DNA from: Anaerolineales bacterium
GTDB lineage: Bacteria > Chloroflexota > Anaerolineae > Anaerolineales > Villigracilaceae
Assembly (NCBI GenBank): GCA_020634885.1
Contig: JACKAW010000009.1
Location: 55,728 to 119,727, forward strand
Direction of reading: 5' to 3'
Length of the DNA stretch: 64,000 nucleotides
A program made the translations under genes and the position numbers. Below, in pieces: positions 31,602-38,777 of this stretch (position 1 is the first letter of the stretch; each line of letters opens with the position of its first letter). The notes beneath the pieces were generated by a model. That model ran no database searches. It saw only the letters and a program-made list of their open reading frames with translations, and was not told the DNA's origin.

Positions 31602-32264
31602 TTACATACCTTCGTCTAAATATGGCTGGATGGCGTTCAACAGATCATCCGCGCTTTTGATGCCGAACGGCAGCGGGTGGACGTTGCCGTGACGGTCGAT
31701 CACAAGCATGGGCGTGGAAGGCGGGTTGAGGAACTGGTCGCCGTAGAGAGAGGCGAGGTCGCGCGAAACATCAGCAGGGGAAACGGCATAGACCCAGTTG
31801 AAGCCTTGTTCCTCCACAAAGCCCAGCAATTTGGCGGCATCTTCGTTCGGGTCAATCGCCAGACCGATGCTGACGAAATCATCACGCTCGCCGAGCAGGG
31901 TGTGCAATGCTTGAACCTGTCCCTGCTGTTTGAGGCAGTTCGAGCACCAGACCGCCATGGTTTCTACCAACACGACCTTGCCGTGTAGGTCTTCGATGGT
32001 GAAAGCCTCATTCGAGCGGACATTTGTAAGCGAAATTTCAAACCAAGCGGGTGTTTCCATCATGGCATCGTCCATCATGGCTTCTTCGGTCATTTCTGCC
32101 TCATCGGTCATCATGGCTTCTTCAGTCATCATAGTATCGTGCATGGCTTCTTCGGTCATTGCGGTATCTTCATTCATCATGCCATCGTCTGCGGGTGCGC
32201 CGCAGGCAGTGACCAGAAACGCAAGCAATACAACAAAGCTAAATAAAATATTTTTGGTTCTCAT
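31602..32264 (-). CDS. Methionine-rich thioredoxin-like lipoprotein
   Basis: 220 residues from the ATG at 32264 (AAGGAGA upstream; an ATG at 32309 would precede the signal). Signal with lipobox VTAC (Cys21). Residues 29-69 are a low-complexity Met/Glu/Asp/Thr stretch with 13 Met in 41 residues, built on the word MTEEAM. The thioredoxin-fold domain follows, with redox site VWCSNC (Cys107, Cys110) and a cis-Pro in NPPSTPMLVID. It should reduce disulfides outside the membrane, recharged by CcdA. The Met stretch may be a spacer, a copper site or an oxidant sink; see findings. Confidence 0.85.
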   Translation of the reverse strand: MRTKNILFSFVVLLAFLVTACGAPADDGMMNEDTAMTEEAMHDTMMTEEAMMTDEAEMTEEAMMDDAMMETPAWFEISLTNVRSNEAFTIEDLHGKVVLVETMAVWCSNCLKQQGQVQALHTLLGERDDFVSIGLAIDPNEDAAKLLGFVEEQGFNWVYAVSPADVSRDLASLYGDQFLNPPSTPMLVIDRHGNVHPLPFGIKSADDLLNAIQPYLDEGM

Positions 32265-32312
32265 GTTCAAAAGTCTCCTTGTGTTTTCTTGAAGCCGCAT
32301 GATAGACAAATC

Positions 32313-32345
32313 TTCTTACAAAACCCCTGCCGAATTCTTACAAAA
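32313..32345. promoter_or_regulatory. Two direct repeats of box TTCTTACAAAA
   Basis: Exact 11-bp copies at 32313-32323 and 32335-32345, 22 bp apart (two helical turns), between the divergent lipoprotein and response-regulator genes. An exact inverted copy lies before the selenoprotein gene. Likely binding site of the adjacent OmpR-type regulator. Confidence 0.65.
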
Positions 32346-32401
32346 GTATGAACAAAACGTCTAAGCGGTGTTTTTGGCGTGACGGAGCAAAAAGAATCAA
32401 G

Positions 32402-32407
32402 TATGAT
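32402..32407 (+). promoter_or_regulatory. -10-like TATGAT before the response regulator
   Basis: Seven nucleotides before the ATG at 32415, supporting that start as leaderless. Confidence 0.35.
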
Positions 32408-32414
32408 TTCAAGC

Positions 32415-33107
32415 ATGGCAGAAATAAAAATTCTCGTGGTGGAAGATGAACCCAGCCTTGCGGAAGTGGTCAGCCTTTATTTAAAGCGCGCCGGGTATCA
32501 GGTGCAGATCGCATCGGATGGCAGGCAGGCAATGTCCATTCTCGAAAAGCAGATTCCCGATTTTGTCATTCTCGACCTCATGCTCCCCGAAGTGGACGGA
32601 CTCTCCATCACCCGCTGGCTGCGAGACCGCTCGAACGTGCCCATCATCATGGTCACAGCACGGCGCGAGGAAATTGACCGCATCTCTGGCTTGGAAATGG
32701 GCGCAGATGATTACGTCGTCAAGCCGTTCAGCCCGCAAGAGTTGGTGAGTCGGGTTCGGGCGGTGCTCAGGCGCACTGGACGGGAACAAGCCGGAGCGGA
32801 GTCTGAGCGGGATTTGTCGCTGGGTGAGTTGCACATCAGCCCATCCACCCGCGTGGTGACGGTGCGCGAGTCTCCCATCGAATTAACTGCCAAAGAATTC
32901 GATCTGTTGTATTTGTTGGCGCGACATCCAAGACAAGTTTTTACCCGCGACCAATTGCTAGAGCGTGTGTGGGGCGGCGCGGATTATATTGACCCAGGCA
33001 CGGTCACGGTTCACATCCGCCGCCTGCGCGAGAAAATTGAAAGCGACCCATCGTCGCCAACTTATTTGCTGACGGTGTGGGGTGTGGGATATAAATTCGA
33101 GCCATGA
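32415..33107 (+). CDS. OmpR/PhoB-family response regulator
   Basis: 230 residues from the ATG at 32415, where the receiver domain starts (IKILVVEDEPSLAEVV); in-frame starts at 32379 and 32403 are possible. Receiver: acidic pair ED, phospho-acceptor Asp in FVILDLMLPEVDG, Thr in IIMVTARR and Lys in DDYVVKPFSP. C-terminal winged helix: ELTAKEFDLLYLLARHPRQVFTRDQLLERVWG and VTVHIRRLREKIE. It overlaps the kinase gene by 4 nt. The repeated TTCTTACAAAA boxes upstream are its likely sites, giving control of itself, the divergent thioredoxin-ccdA genes and the selenoprotein-msrPQ genes. Confidence 0.93.
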   Translation: MAEIKILVVEDEPSLAEVVSLYLKRAGYQVQIASDGRQAMSILEKQIPDFVILDLMLPEVDGLSITRWLRDRSNVPIIMVTARREEIDRISGLEMGADDYVVKPFSPQELVSRVRAVLRRTGREQAGAESERDLSLGELHISPSTRVVTVRESPIELTAKEFDLLYLLARHPRQVFTRDQLLERVWGGADYIDPGTVTVHIRRLREKIESDPSSPTYLLTVWGVGYKFEP

Positions 33108-34324
33108 GATCATCTAATATTTTTCGATTTATAGCAGGCGTTCTGCTCATCTTCGTCATCTCGCTTGCCATCTTTAATTTGATGATGTCGCCGCCGATGT
33201 ATGAGCTCGGTTTGATGGCGCTCTTCCTCGGCATCACGGCGCTTATTTCGGCATTGGCTGGTTATCTTGCGTATCGCCTCGGTTGGATGACCCTCTCCCC
33301 CACCTTGCGTTTGTCTTTGCTTGGCGTGTATGCGCTTTCGAGTTTGCTTACGTTTTTCAATGTATGGTTCTCGGCACAGATGATGTTCGCCAGCCAACAC
33401 GATCTTTTGCTTGCGATTGTGTTGTTGGTGTTCGCTGGCGGCATGGCAATGGCACTGGGATATTTTCTCTCGTCCACCATTACAGACCGTGTGCATCAAT
33501 TACGCGGCGCGGCAGAGCAGCTTGCCGAAGGCGATTTGAAAACCCGCGTCATCGTGCAGGGGCGTGATGAAGTAGCCGCCCTCGCGCAGACCTTCAACAA
33601 AATGGCAGAGCAGCTCGAAGCCGCCGATGCCAAACAACGCGAACTTGAAAAGATGCGCGCCGATCTCATTGCCTGGGTCGGGCACGATCTGCAAACTCCG
33701 CTCGCTTCCATTCGTGCCATTCTCGAGGCGCTTGCCGATGGCGTGGTGGATGATCCCGAAACCGTCAAACGTTACCTCAACACGGCGCAGCGTGATGTCC
33801 GCTCGCTTTCGGGATTGATCGATGATCTTTTTCAAATGGCGCAGCTAAATGCTGGCGGCTTTAAATTGGATTTTGAAAACGCCTCGCTTGCAGACCTCAT
33901 CTCCGATACGATTGAATCTTTCACCGAGCTCGCCGCGCGTCAGAACCTGACTTTGAGCGGCAGCGTGGACCCAAGCCTTGACCCCGTCCGCATGGATACG
34001 CGGCGCATTGGGCGTGTGCTCAATAATCTCATCGGCAATGCGGTTCGCCACACACCCGCTCACGGCGAGGTCAAGGTCACAGCATGGCGAACCAGCCTCG
34101 GCGTAGAAGTGAGCGTCTCGGATACCGGCGAAGGCATCCGCGCGGAAGACCTTCCGCACATCTTCGATGGGTTCTATCGCGGAGAAAAATCCCGCAGCCG
34201 TGCTACAGGCGGCGCTGGGCTTGGGCTTGCCATCTCACGTGGAATTGTGCAAGCACACGGCGGCGAGATAAAAGTGGAAAGTGAATCTGGCAAAGGCAGC
34301 CGGTTTACGTTTTATTTTCCATAA
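33104..34324 (+). CDS. Sensor histidine kinase, membrane-embedded
   Basis: 406 residues. Four transmembrane helices (~residues 8-130) with only short loops, so the signal is probably sensed in or at the membrane rather than by an external domain. HAMP (~135-185), H-box VGHDLQTPLASI with phospho-accepting His, N-box NNLIGNAVRHTP, G1 VSDTGEGIR, F-box FDGFYR, G2 GGAGLGLAIS. It starts inside the response-regulator stop (ATGA), so the pair is cognate and co-translated. Location among thiol/MsrP genes suggests an oxidant or redox signal; this is inferred. Confidence 0.93.
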   Translation: MRSSNIFRFIAGVLLIFVISLAIFNLMMSPPMYELGLMALFLGITALISALAGYLAYRLGWMTLSPTLRLSLLGVYALSSLLTFFNVWFSAQMMFASQHDLLLAIVLLVFAGGMAMALGYFLSSTITDRVHQLRGAAEQLAEGDLKTRVIVQGRDEVAALAQTFNKMAEQLEAADAKQRELEKMRADLIAWVGHDLQTPLASIRAILEALADGVVDDPETVKRYLNTAQRDVRSLSGLIDDLFQMAQLNAGGFKLDFENASLADLISDTIESFTELAARQNLTLSGSVDPSLDPVRMDTRRIGRVLNNLIGNAVRHTPAHGEVKVTAWRTSLGVEVSVSDTGEGIRAEDLPHIFDGFYRGEKSRSRATGGAGLGLAISRGIVQAHGGEIKVESESGKGSRFTFYFP

Positions 34325-34332
34325 CCCGGACT

Positions 34333-34388
34333 CCAGAAGTTCTACTTCTGGAAACTCTACTTCTGAAAACTCGCAAGTAGAACTTGCG
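34333..34388. repeat. Two adjacent hairpins after the kinase gene
   Basis: CCAGAAG-TTCTA-CTTCTGG (34333-34351) and CGCAAG-TAGAA-CTTGCG (34372-34388). They may terminate the regulator-kinase transcript and isolate it from the next promoter. Confidence 0.65.
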
Positions 34389-34435
34389 AATCCATTTTTC
34401 TTTTTCCTAATAAAACTCTCAGACTTGCGTAATCC

Positions 34436-34460
34436 TTTTGTAAGAAAGTTTTCTTACAAT
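34436..34460. promoter_or_regulatory. Inverted TTCTTACAA boxes and -10 TACAAT
   Basis: TTTTGTAAGAA (34436-34446) is the exact reverse complement of the box at 32313; after a short gap a second box TTCTTACAA (34451-34459) overlaps a TACAAT -10 (34455-34460). The start codon follows 22 nt later with GAGG upstream. Confidence 0.65.
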
Positions 34461-34482
34461 CGCTTCATCACATGAGGTAACG

Positions 34483-35037
34483 ATGAAACGATTATTGATC
34501 GGACTAACATTTTTATTAAGCGCATGTGCCAGCCCGGCAGATTCGCAATCTCAGGAACCTATTCTGCCCATCTTCAACGCCTCCCTGCCAGACCTCGGAC
34601 CTGCCCCGGAACTGACAAACGACACCTGGCTGAATGTGGATTCTCCGTTGCGCCTCGCCGACCTGCGCGGCAAAGTCATCGCCATCGATATGTGGACCTT
34701 TGGCTGAATTAACTGCCAACATGTGATTCCTTCGTTGAAGGAATGGGACGAGAAATACCGCGACCAGGGGCTTGTCATCATCGGCAATCACTATCCCGAG
34801 TTCAGCTACGAAGAGGACTTCGGAAACCTGAAAGCAAAGGTTTTGGAGTACGGCATCGAATACGCCGTGGCGCAGGATAATGACGGCACAACATGGCGCG
34901 CGTATAATAACCACTACTGGCCCACGCTCTACCTGATCGACAAACAAGGACACATCCGTTACGTTCATATCGGCGAAGGCAGCTACAACGAGACCGAAGC
35001 CGCCATTCAAAATTTACTGGCAGAAGCCTATCCATAA
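34483..35037 (+). CDS. Candidate selenocysteine-containing thioredoxin-like lipoprotein
   Basis: 184 residues if the in-frame TGA at 34705-34707 is read as selenocysteine. Signal MKRLLIGLTFLLSAC with lipobox Cys15. Around the TGA the protein reads RGKVIAIDMWTFG-[Sec75]-INCQHVIPSLKEW; relatives have WTYTCINC here, so the TGA sits exactly at the first redox Cys and Cys78 is kept (UxxC). The frame continues for 109 codons with full family similarity (GLVIIGNHYPEF, NHYWPTLYLIDKQGHIRY, GEGSYNETE). A hairpin ATTCCTTC-GTT-GAAGGAAT starts 18 nt after the TGA, with a G first in the loop, as in bacterial SECIS elements. A TGC to TGA mutation or sequencing error is the alternative. msrP follows after 25 nt. 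Confidence 0.75.
34705..34744 (+). promoter_or_regulatory. UGA codon and bacterial SECIS-like hairpin
   Basis: TGA at 34705-34707; perfect 8-bp stem 34726-34733 / 34737-34744 with loop GTT at 34734. Loop distance from the UGA is 26 nt, inside the range described for bacterial SECIS elements, and the first loop base is G. Confidence 0.65.
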
Positions 35038-35062
35038 AATTCATCAACGAGGAGAGAGAATC

Positions 35063-36013
35063 ATGTCCCACCGTTTTAAGTCCACACCCGTTCGTTCGTC
35101 TGAGATCACCCCAAAAGAAACCTACCTTGCCCGCCGCGATTTCATCAAAGCCGCCGGTGTGATCGCGGGCAGCGCCGCGCTTGCCGCCTGCCTGCCCGCA
35201 CAAGCTGAAGAAACCACCGCGCCACAATTTGATGGACCGGCAAAAGTGGATGAACTCGGCAACATGGCAAACACCTACGAAGAGATCACAAACTACAACA
35301 ACTATTACGAATTCAGCACCAACAAAGAAGCCGTTGCCCCTCTTGCAAAGAACTTCAACCCCAGCCCATGGACGGTGGAAGTGACCGGCATGGTCGCCAA
35401 ACCAAAGACCTTCGGGTTTGAAGACCTGCTCTCCCTCTTCCCGCAGGAAGAACGCATTTACCGCCTGCGCTGCGTGGAAGCATGGAGCATGGTCATCCCG
35501 TGGAACGGCTTCCCGCTGGCAAGCCTGCTCAAAGCCGTCGAACCGACCAAAGAAGCCAAATACGTCCGCTTTGAAACCGTCTACCGCCCCGAAGAAATGA
35601 AAGGGCAAAGCAGCGCCTTCTACCCCTGGCCCTATCAGGAAGGGCTGCGTCTCGACGAAGCCATGAACGACCTGACCCTGCTTGCCACCGGCTTGTATGG
35701 TGAAACCATGCCAGTTCAAAACGGCGCCCCCATCCGCCTTGTCGTACCGTGGAAATACGGATTCAAATCCATCAAATCCATCGTCAAGATCGAAGTGATG
35801 GAAGATATGCCTGAAAACCTTTGGCGAACCATCGCCCCAAATGAATATGGTTTCTATGCCAACGTCAACCCCAATGTAGATCATCCACGCTGGTCACAAG
35901 CGTCCGAACGCCGTATCGGTGAGTTATCCCGCCGCGAAACCCTCATGTTCAACGGCTACGGCGAACAAGTCGCAGACCTCTATGCCGGTATGGACTTGAG
36001 TGAAAACTACTAA
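35063..36013 (+). CDS. msrP: Protein-methionine-sulfoxide reductase, molybdopterin subunit MsrP
   Basis: 316 residues. Twin-arginine signal ARRDFIKAAGVIAGSAALAAC: Arg24-Arg25 and, unusually, a lipobox-like LAAC (Cys43), so the enzyme may be a Tat-exported lipoprotein. The SUOX/YedY fold carries the Mo ligand Cys137 in YRLRCVEAWSMVIPWNGF. NFNPSPWTVEVTGMV and PWKYGFKSIKSIVKI are family signatures. It reduces oxidised methionines in extracytoplasmic proteins with electrons from MsrQ. AGGAGAGAG precedes the ATG; msrQ follows after 11 nt. Confidence 0.94.
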   Translation: MSHRFKSTPVRSSEITPKETYLARRDFIKAAGVIAGSAALAACLPAQAEETTAPQFDGPAKVDELGNMANTYEEITNYNNYYEFSTNKEAVAPLAKNFNPSPWTVEVTGMVAKPKTFGFEDLLSLFPQEERIYRLRCVEAWSMVIPWNGFPLASLLKAVEPTKEAKYVRFETVYRPEEMKGQSSAFYPWPYQEGLRLDEAMNDLTLLATGLYGETMPVQNGAPIRLVVPWKYGFKSIKSIVKIEVMEDMPENLWRTIAPNEYGFYANVNPNVDHPRWSQASERRIGELSRRETLMFNGYGEQVADLYAGMDLSENY

Positions 36014-36024
36014 CAAGAAAGACC

Positions 36025-36705
36025 ATGAAAATCTTCAACCGCTACACCCCTTTACAAATTGCAATCCACCTCTACGCCTGGTCTGCACTGGCATGGATCA
36101 CCTTTGAATTACTCACAGGTTCCTTCTCCATCAACCCCATTCAAGAGTTGGAACAGCGCACAGGGCGTCACGCCATCACCCTGCTGGTCCTGTCCCTGCT
36201 TTGCACACCGCTCCACACCCTTTTCAAATTCCCCGAACTGCTTAAACGCCGCCGCACCCTGGGGTTATACGCCCTGCTTTATGCCACCATCCATGTGCTG
36301 ATCTTCATCAACCTCGATTACGGTCTGGCATGGAGTCTCATCCTCCGCACCATTTTCGACAAACCCTACATTATCGTCGGCGCCATCGCCTTCCTATTGC
36401 TCATTCCACTCGGCGTCACTTCGTTCGATGTGTGGAAGATCCGCCTCGGCAAAAATTGGAAACGCCTGCACCAAACGGTATACCTCATCGCACCGCTGGC
36501 AACGCTCCATTACCTCTGGAGCAAAAAAGGCGATATCCTCACACTCTCCGGCGACATCGCCCGCCCCGCAATATATGGACTCATTCTTGCGATATTCCTC
36601 CTGTTGCGGCTTTCACCCGTCAAACGATACATCGCCTCATTACGAAGCCGAAGCCTGTCTCTACCCTTCAAAAAGAATCCACACCCCAAAGCAGACGCAA
36701 CTTAA
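36025..36705 (+). CDS. msrQ: Heme-binding membrane subunit MsrQ
   Basis: 226 residues with six predicted membrane helices. It belongs to the ferric-reductase-like family that feeds quinol-derived electrons to MsrP. Conserved elements: TGRHAITLLVLSLLCTPL, RRTLGLYALLYATIHVLIF with heme-ligand His, and WKRLHQTVYLIAPLATLHYLW with two more His. It follows msrP by 11 nt, the standard arrangement. A strong terminator directly after it closes the selenoprotein-msrP-msrQ unit. Confidence 0.93.
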   Translation: MKIFNRYTPLQIAIHLYAWSALAWITFELLTGSFSINPIQELEQRTGRHAITLLVLSLLCTPLHTLFKFPELLKRRRTLGLYALLYATIHVLIFINLDYGLAWSLILRTIFDKPYIIVGAIAFLLLIPLGVTSFDVWKIRLGKNWKRLHQTVYLIAPLATLHYLWSKKGDILTLSGDIARPAIYGLILAIFLLLRLSPVKRYIASLRSRSLSLPFKKNPHPKADAT

Positions 36706-36710
36706 AACCA

Positions 36711-36745
36711 AACGTTCGGAGCGAATCGCCCCGAACGTTTTTTTT
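36711..36745. terminator. Terminator after msrQ
   Basis: Stem AACGTTCGG / CCGAACGTT with T8, just after the msrQ stop and before the end of a convergent gene. Confidence 0.9.
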
Positions 36746-36749
36746 ACCT

Positions 36750-36974
36750 CTAAAACATCCCACGGAAGAATAACAATAAACCGACCATACCCAACGGAAT
36801 ACCCACGATCGCACCGACCAGGGTCAGGCTGATGAGTCCGCCCGCCAAAACCAGAACCAAGCCCAAAACCATCGCCACAAAGCGACCGGTCATTTCCACG
36901 ATCACCGAAATGAGCTTCCAGATCGCCGCAAAGGGCCATAAATACCAGGGGATATGCTTTTTCTGAGTTGTCAT
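36750..36974 (-). CDS. Small membrane protein
   Basis: 74 residues from the ATG at 36974, which has GGAGG at good distance; an ATG at 37022 lies upstream of that site. Short basic N-terminus (MTTQKKHIPWYLWPF) then two hydrophobic helices (~residues 20-45 and 48-72) rich in Gly and Leu. No known family can be assigned. It is convergent with msrQ and divergent from the DsbA-like gene. Confidence 0.65.
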   Translation of the reverse strand: MTTQKKHIPWYLWPFAAIWKLISVIVEMTGRFVAMVLGLVLVLAGGLISLTLVGAIVGIPLGMVGLLLFFRGMF

Positions 36975-37068
36975 TTGAGTACCTCCAAATTTATATACGC
37001 ATGTTTTTTTTATTTGGTGCAAAATGAATAAAACTTAAGTACCTTTGCAAAATCCGCTTTTGGGGGGC

Positions 37069-37074
37069 TATAAT
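37069..37074 (+). promoter_or_regulatory. -10 hexamer TATAAT, leaderless start
   Basis: Nine nucleotides before the DsbA-like ATG at 37084. Confidence 0.6.
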
Positions 37075-37083
37075 CACGTCACT

Positions 37084-37950
37084 ATGCCTACAAAATCTAC
37101 AAAATCCACCAGGTCTAAAAAAACAGACCCAATAATCGAAGAACCATTTGAGCAAAAAGTCGTTGGCAGCGCAGATAACGCCGAAGAATTTGTCACTTTC
37201 AAAAGTGCGCACTTTTATTCAATATTGGTCGTGCTTGCCTTCGCCGTCGGTATTTTGCTCGGGTACGTTATTTGGGGCAAATCCGGTTCCGCCCCGGCTG
37301 TTGTAGCAGAAACCTCAGATCAGGGCGTTGTGTATGTTGAGGTCACCCCCCAACCCACCGCCATCCCCCTGCCCGTCGTTTACGACATTGAAACCGAGGG
37401 CTTCCCCAGCCGCGGTCCCGCAGATGCTCCGATCACCATTGTTGAATTCAGTGACTACCAATGCCCGTATTGCTGGCGCTGGCACGTTCAAGTCTACGAC
37501 ACATTAATGGAAGCCTACCCGGATCAGATCCGATTTGTTTACCGCAACTATCCGCTCTCCTTCCATCAAAATGCCATGCCAGGCGCCGAAGCCGCCCTCT
37601 GTGCCAATGACCAAAATGCCTATTGGGAATATCACGACCTACTCTTTGATAACCAAGAACAGATGAACAACCAGGCAGGTTCAGTCCTTGAACAATCCTT
37701 CTACAACGATCTCGCCGCCAGCCTAAACCTGGATGTAGACGCCTTTGAACTCTGCATGACCGGGCACAAATACGCCGATTTCATTCAGGAAGATATGGCG
37801 TACGCCACATCCCTGCCCTATGACTCAACCGGCGAAGCCGCCGTGGGTGGTACCCCCACCTTCTTCGTCAACGGCTACCGCCTCGGCGGGGCATACCCGA
37901 TCGAATACTTCGTTCAGATCATAGAATCAGAACTGGCAAAGAACCAGTAA
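37084..37950 (+). CDS. Membrane-anchored DsbA-like thiol oxidoreductase
   Basis: 288 residues from the ATG at 37084. A Lys/Thr-rich cytoplasmic N-terminus, one transmembrane helix (~45-64), a Thr/Pro linker, then a DsbA/BdbD-type thioredoxin domain with IVEFSDYQCPYCWRW (Cys127, Cys130), RFVYRNYPL and a cis-Pro in VGGTPTFFVNGYRLGG. It should make or reshuffle disulfides outside the membrane. Two further cysteines (ALCANDQN, ELCMTG) lie in the helical insert, as in BdbD-like proteins. No VKOR or DsbB gene adjoins it. Confidence 0.88.
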   Translation: MPTKSTKSTRSKKTDPIIEEPFEQKVVGSADNAEEFVTFKSAHFYSILVVLAFAVGILLGYVIWGKSGSAPAVVAETSDQGVVYVEVTPQPTAIPLPVVYDIETEGFPSRGPADAPITIVEFSDYQCPYCWRWHVQVYDTLMEAYPDQIRFVYRNYPLSFHQNAMPGAEAALCANDQNAYWEYHDLLFDNQEQMNNQAGSVLEQSFYNDLAASLNLDVDAFELCMTGHKYADFIQEDMAYATSLPYDSTGEAAVGGTPTFFVNGYRLGGAYPIEYFVQIIESELAKNQ

Positions 37951-37957
37951 CAAAGCT

Positions 37958-37987
37958 GGGCGGGTTGAAAAACCCGCCCTTTTTTTT
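37958..37987 (+). terminator. Terminator after the DsbA-like gene
   Basis: Stem GGGCGGGTT / AACCCGCCC, GAAA tetraloop, T8. Confidence 0.93.
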
Positions 37988-38070
37988 CTTAAAAACTTCA
38001 CGCATGGTTTTGAGCCAGTGGTAAGATACCATTCGTTCGCCCCACATAAACCACCATTAGAGAGTATGCC

Positions 38071-38736
38071 ATGAAACGATTCATCGCCATTGCGGGAAAC
38101 ATCGGCGTAGGGAAATCCACGCTTGTAAAAATGCTGTGCGACCAAATGCACTGGGACCCATTCTACGAACCAGTGACCCAAAATCCCTACCTTGCAGACT
38201 TTTACAAGGATATGTCTGCCTGGGCGTTTCATTCACAGGTCTTCTTCCTCACCCACCGTTTGCGCTCACACTTCAACCTCGCCTCACATCCCAACTCGGT
38301 GATACAAGACCGCAGTGTTTACGAAGATGCCGAAATATTTGCCTACAACCTGTACAAGCAAGGCAATATGACCGACCGCGACCACGAAACCTACCGCGAC
38401 CTATACGAAACTGCCGTTCAATTCCTGCCGCCCCCCGATCTGGTGATCTACCTCCGCGCCTCGGTGGATACTTTGATGAACCGCATCAGCAGCCGAGGAC
38501 GGGATTATGAACGCACCATCAGCGCCGAATATCTGCAAAACCTGAACGACCTGTACGAAGGCTGGATCGAGAACTTCACCCTCTGCCCCGTACTCGCTGT
38601 CCCCGCCGATGATCTGGACTACGTGGCACACAATGGGCACCTGCGCCTGATCGTCTCAAAGATCGACGCAAAACTGACCGGAAAAGAAGAAGTTGTCTTT
38701 GAAGCGGACGAAGTAGCAAGAGCTGCAGAAGATTAA
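38071..38736 (+). CDS. Deoxynucleoside kinase
   Basis: 221 residues, normal for the dNK / dGK-dCK family, which phosphorylates deoxynucleosides for salvage. P-loop AIAGNIGVGKSTLVKML, the substrate-contact Glu in FYEPV, IQDRSVYEDAEIF (DRS motif) and lid arginines in RISSRGRDYE. Specificity cannot be read. It stands alone between two terminators. Confidence 0.9.
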   Translation: MKRFIAIAGNIGVGKSTLVKMLCDQMHWDPFYEPVTQNPYLADFYKDMSAWAFHSQVFFLTHRLRSHFNLASHPNSVIQDRSVYEDAEIFAYNLYKQGNMTDRDHETYRDLYETAVQFLPPPDLVIYLRASVDTLMNRISSRGRDYERTISAEYLQNLNDLYEGWIENFTLCPVLAVPADDLDYVAHNGHLRLIVSKIDAKLTGKEEVVFEADEVARAAED

Positions 38737-38740
38737 TAAA

Positions 38741-38775
38741 AAAAGAGACTGCCTTTTAGGGCAGTCTCTTTTTTT
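38741..38775. terminator. Bidirectional terminator
   Basis: AAAAAGAGACTGCC / GGCAGTCTCTTTTTTT between the convergent kinase and ssb genes. Confidence 0.92.
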
Positions 38776-38777
38776 AT

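Noticed and set aside
34483..34707. A short 74-residue gene ending at TGA, or a pseudogene
   Set aside because: The frame continues with full family similarity for 109 codons, the TGA is exactly at a redox-Cys position, and a SECIS-like hairpin follows; a random nonsense mutation would rarely show all three.
34802..35884. 360-residue open frame on the minus strand over msrP
   Set aside because: It lies opposite msrP and the selenoprotein gene, whose proteins are clearly conserved; it has His/Phe/Gly-rich composition typical of antisense shadows and no ribosome-binding site.
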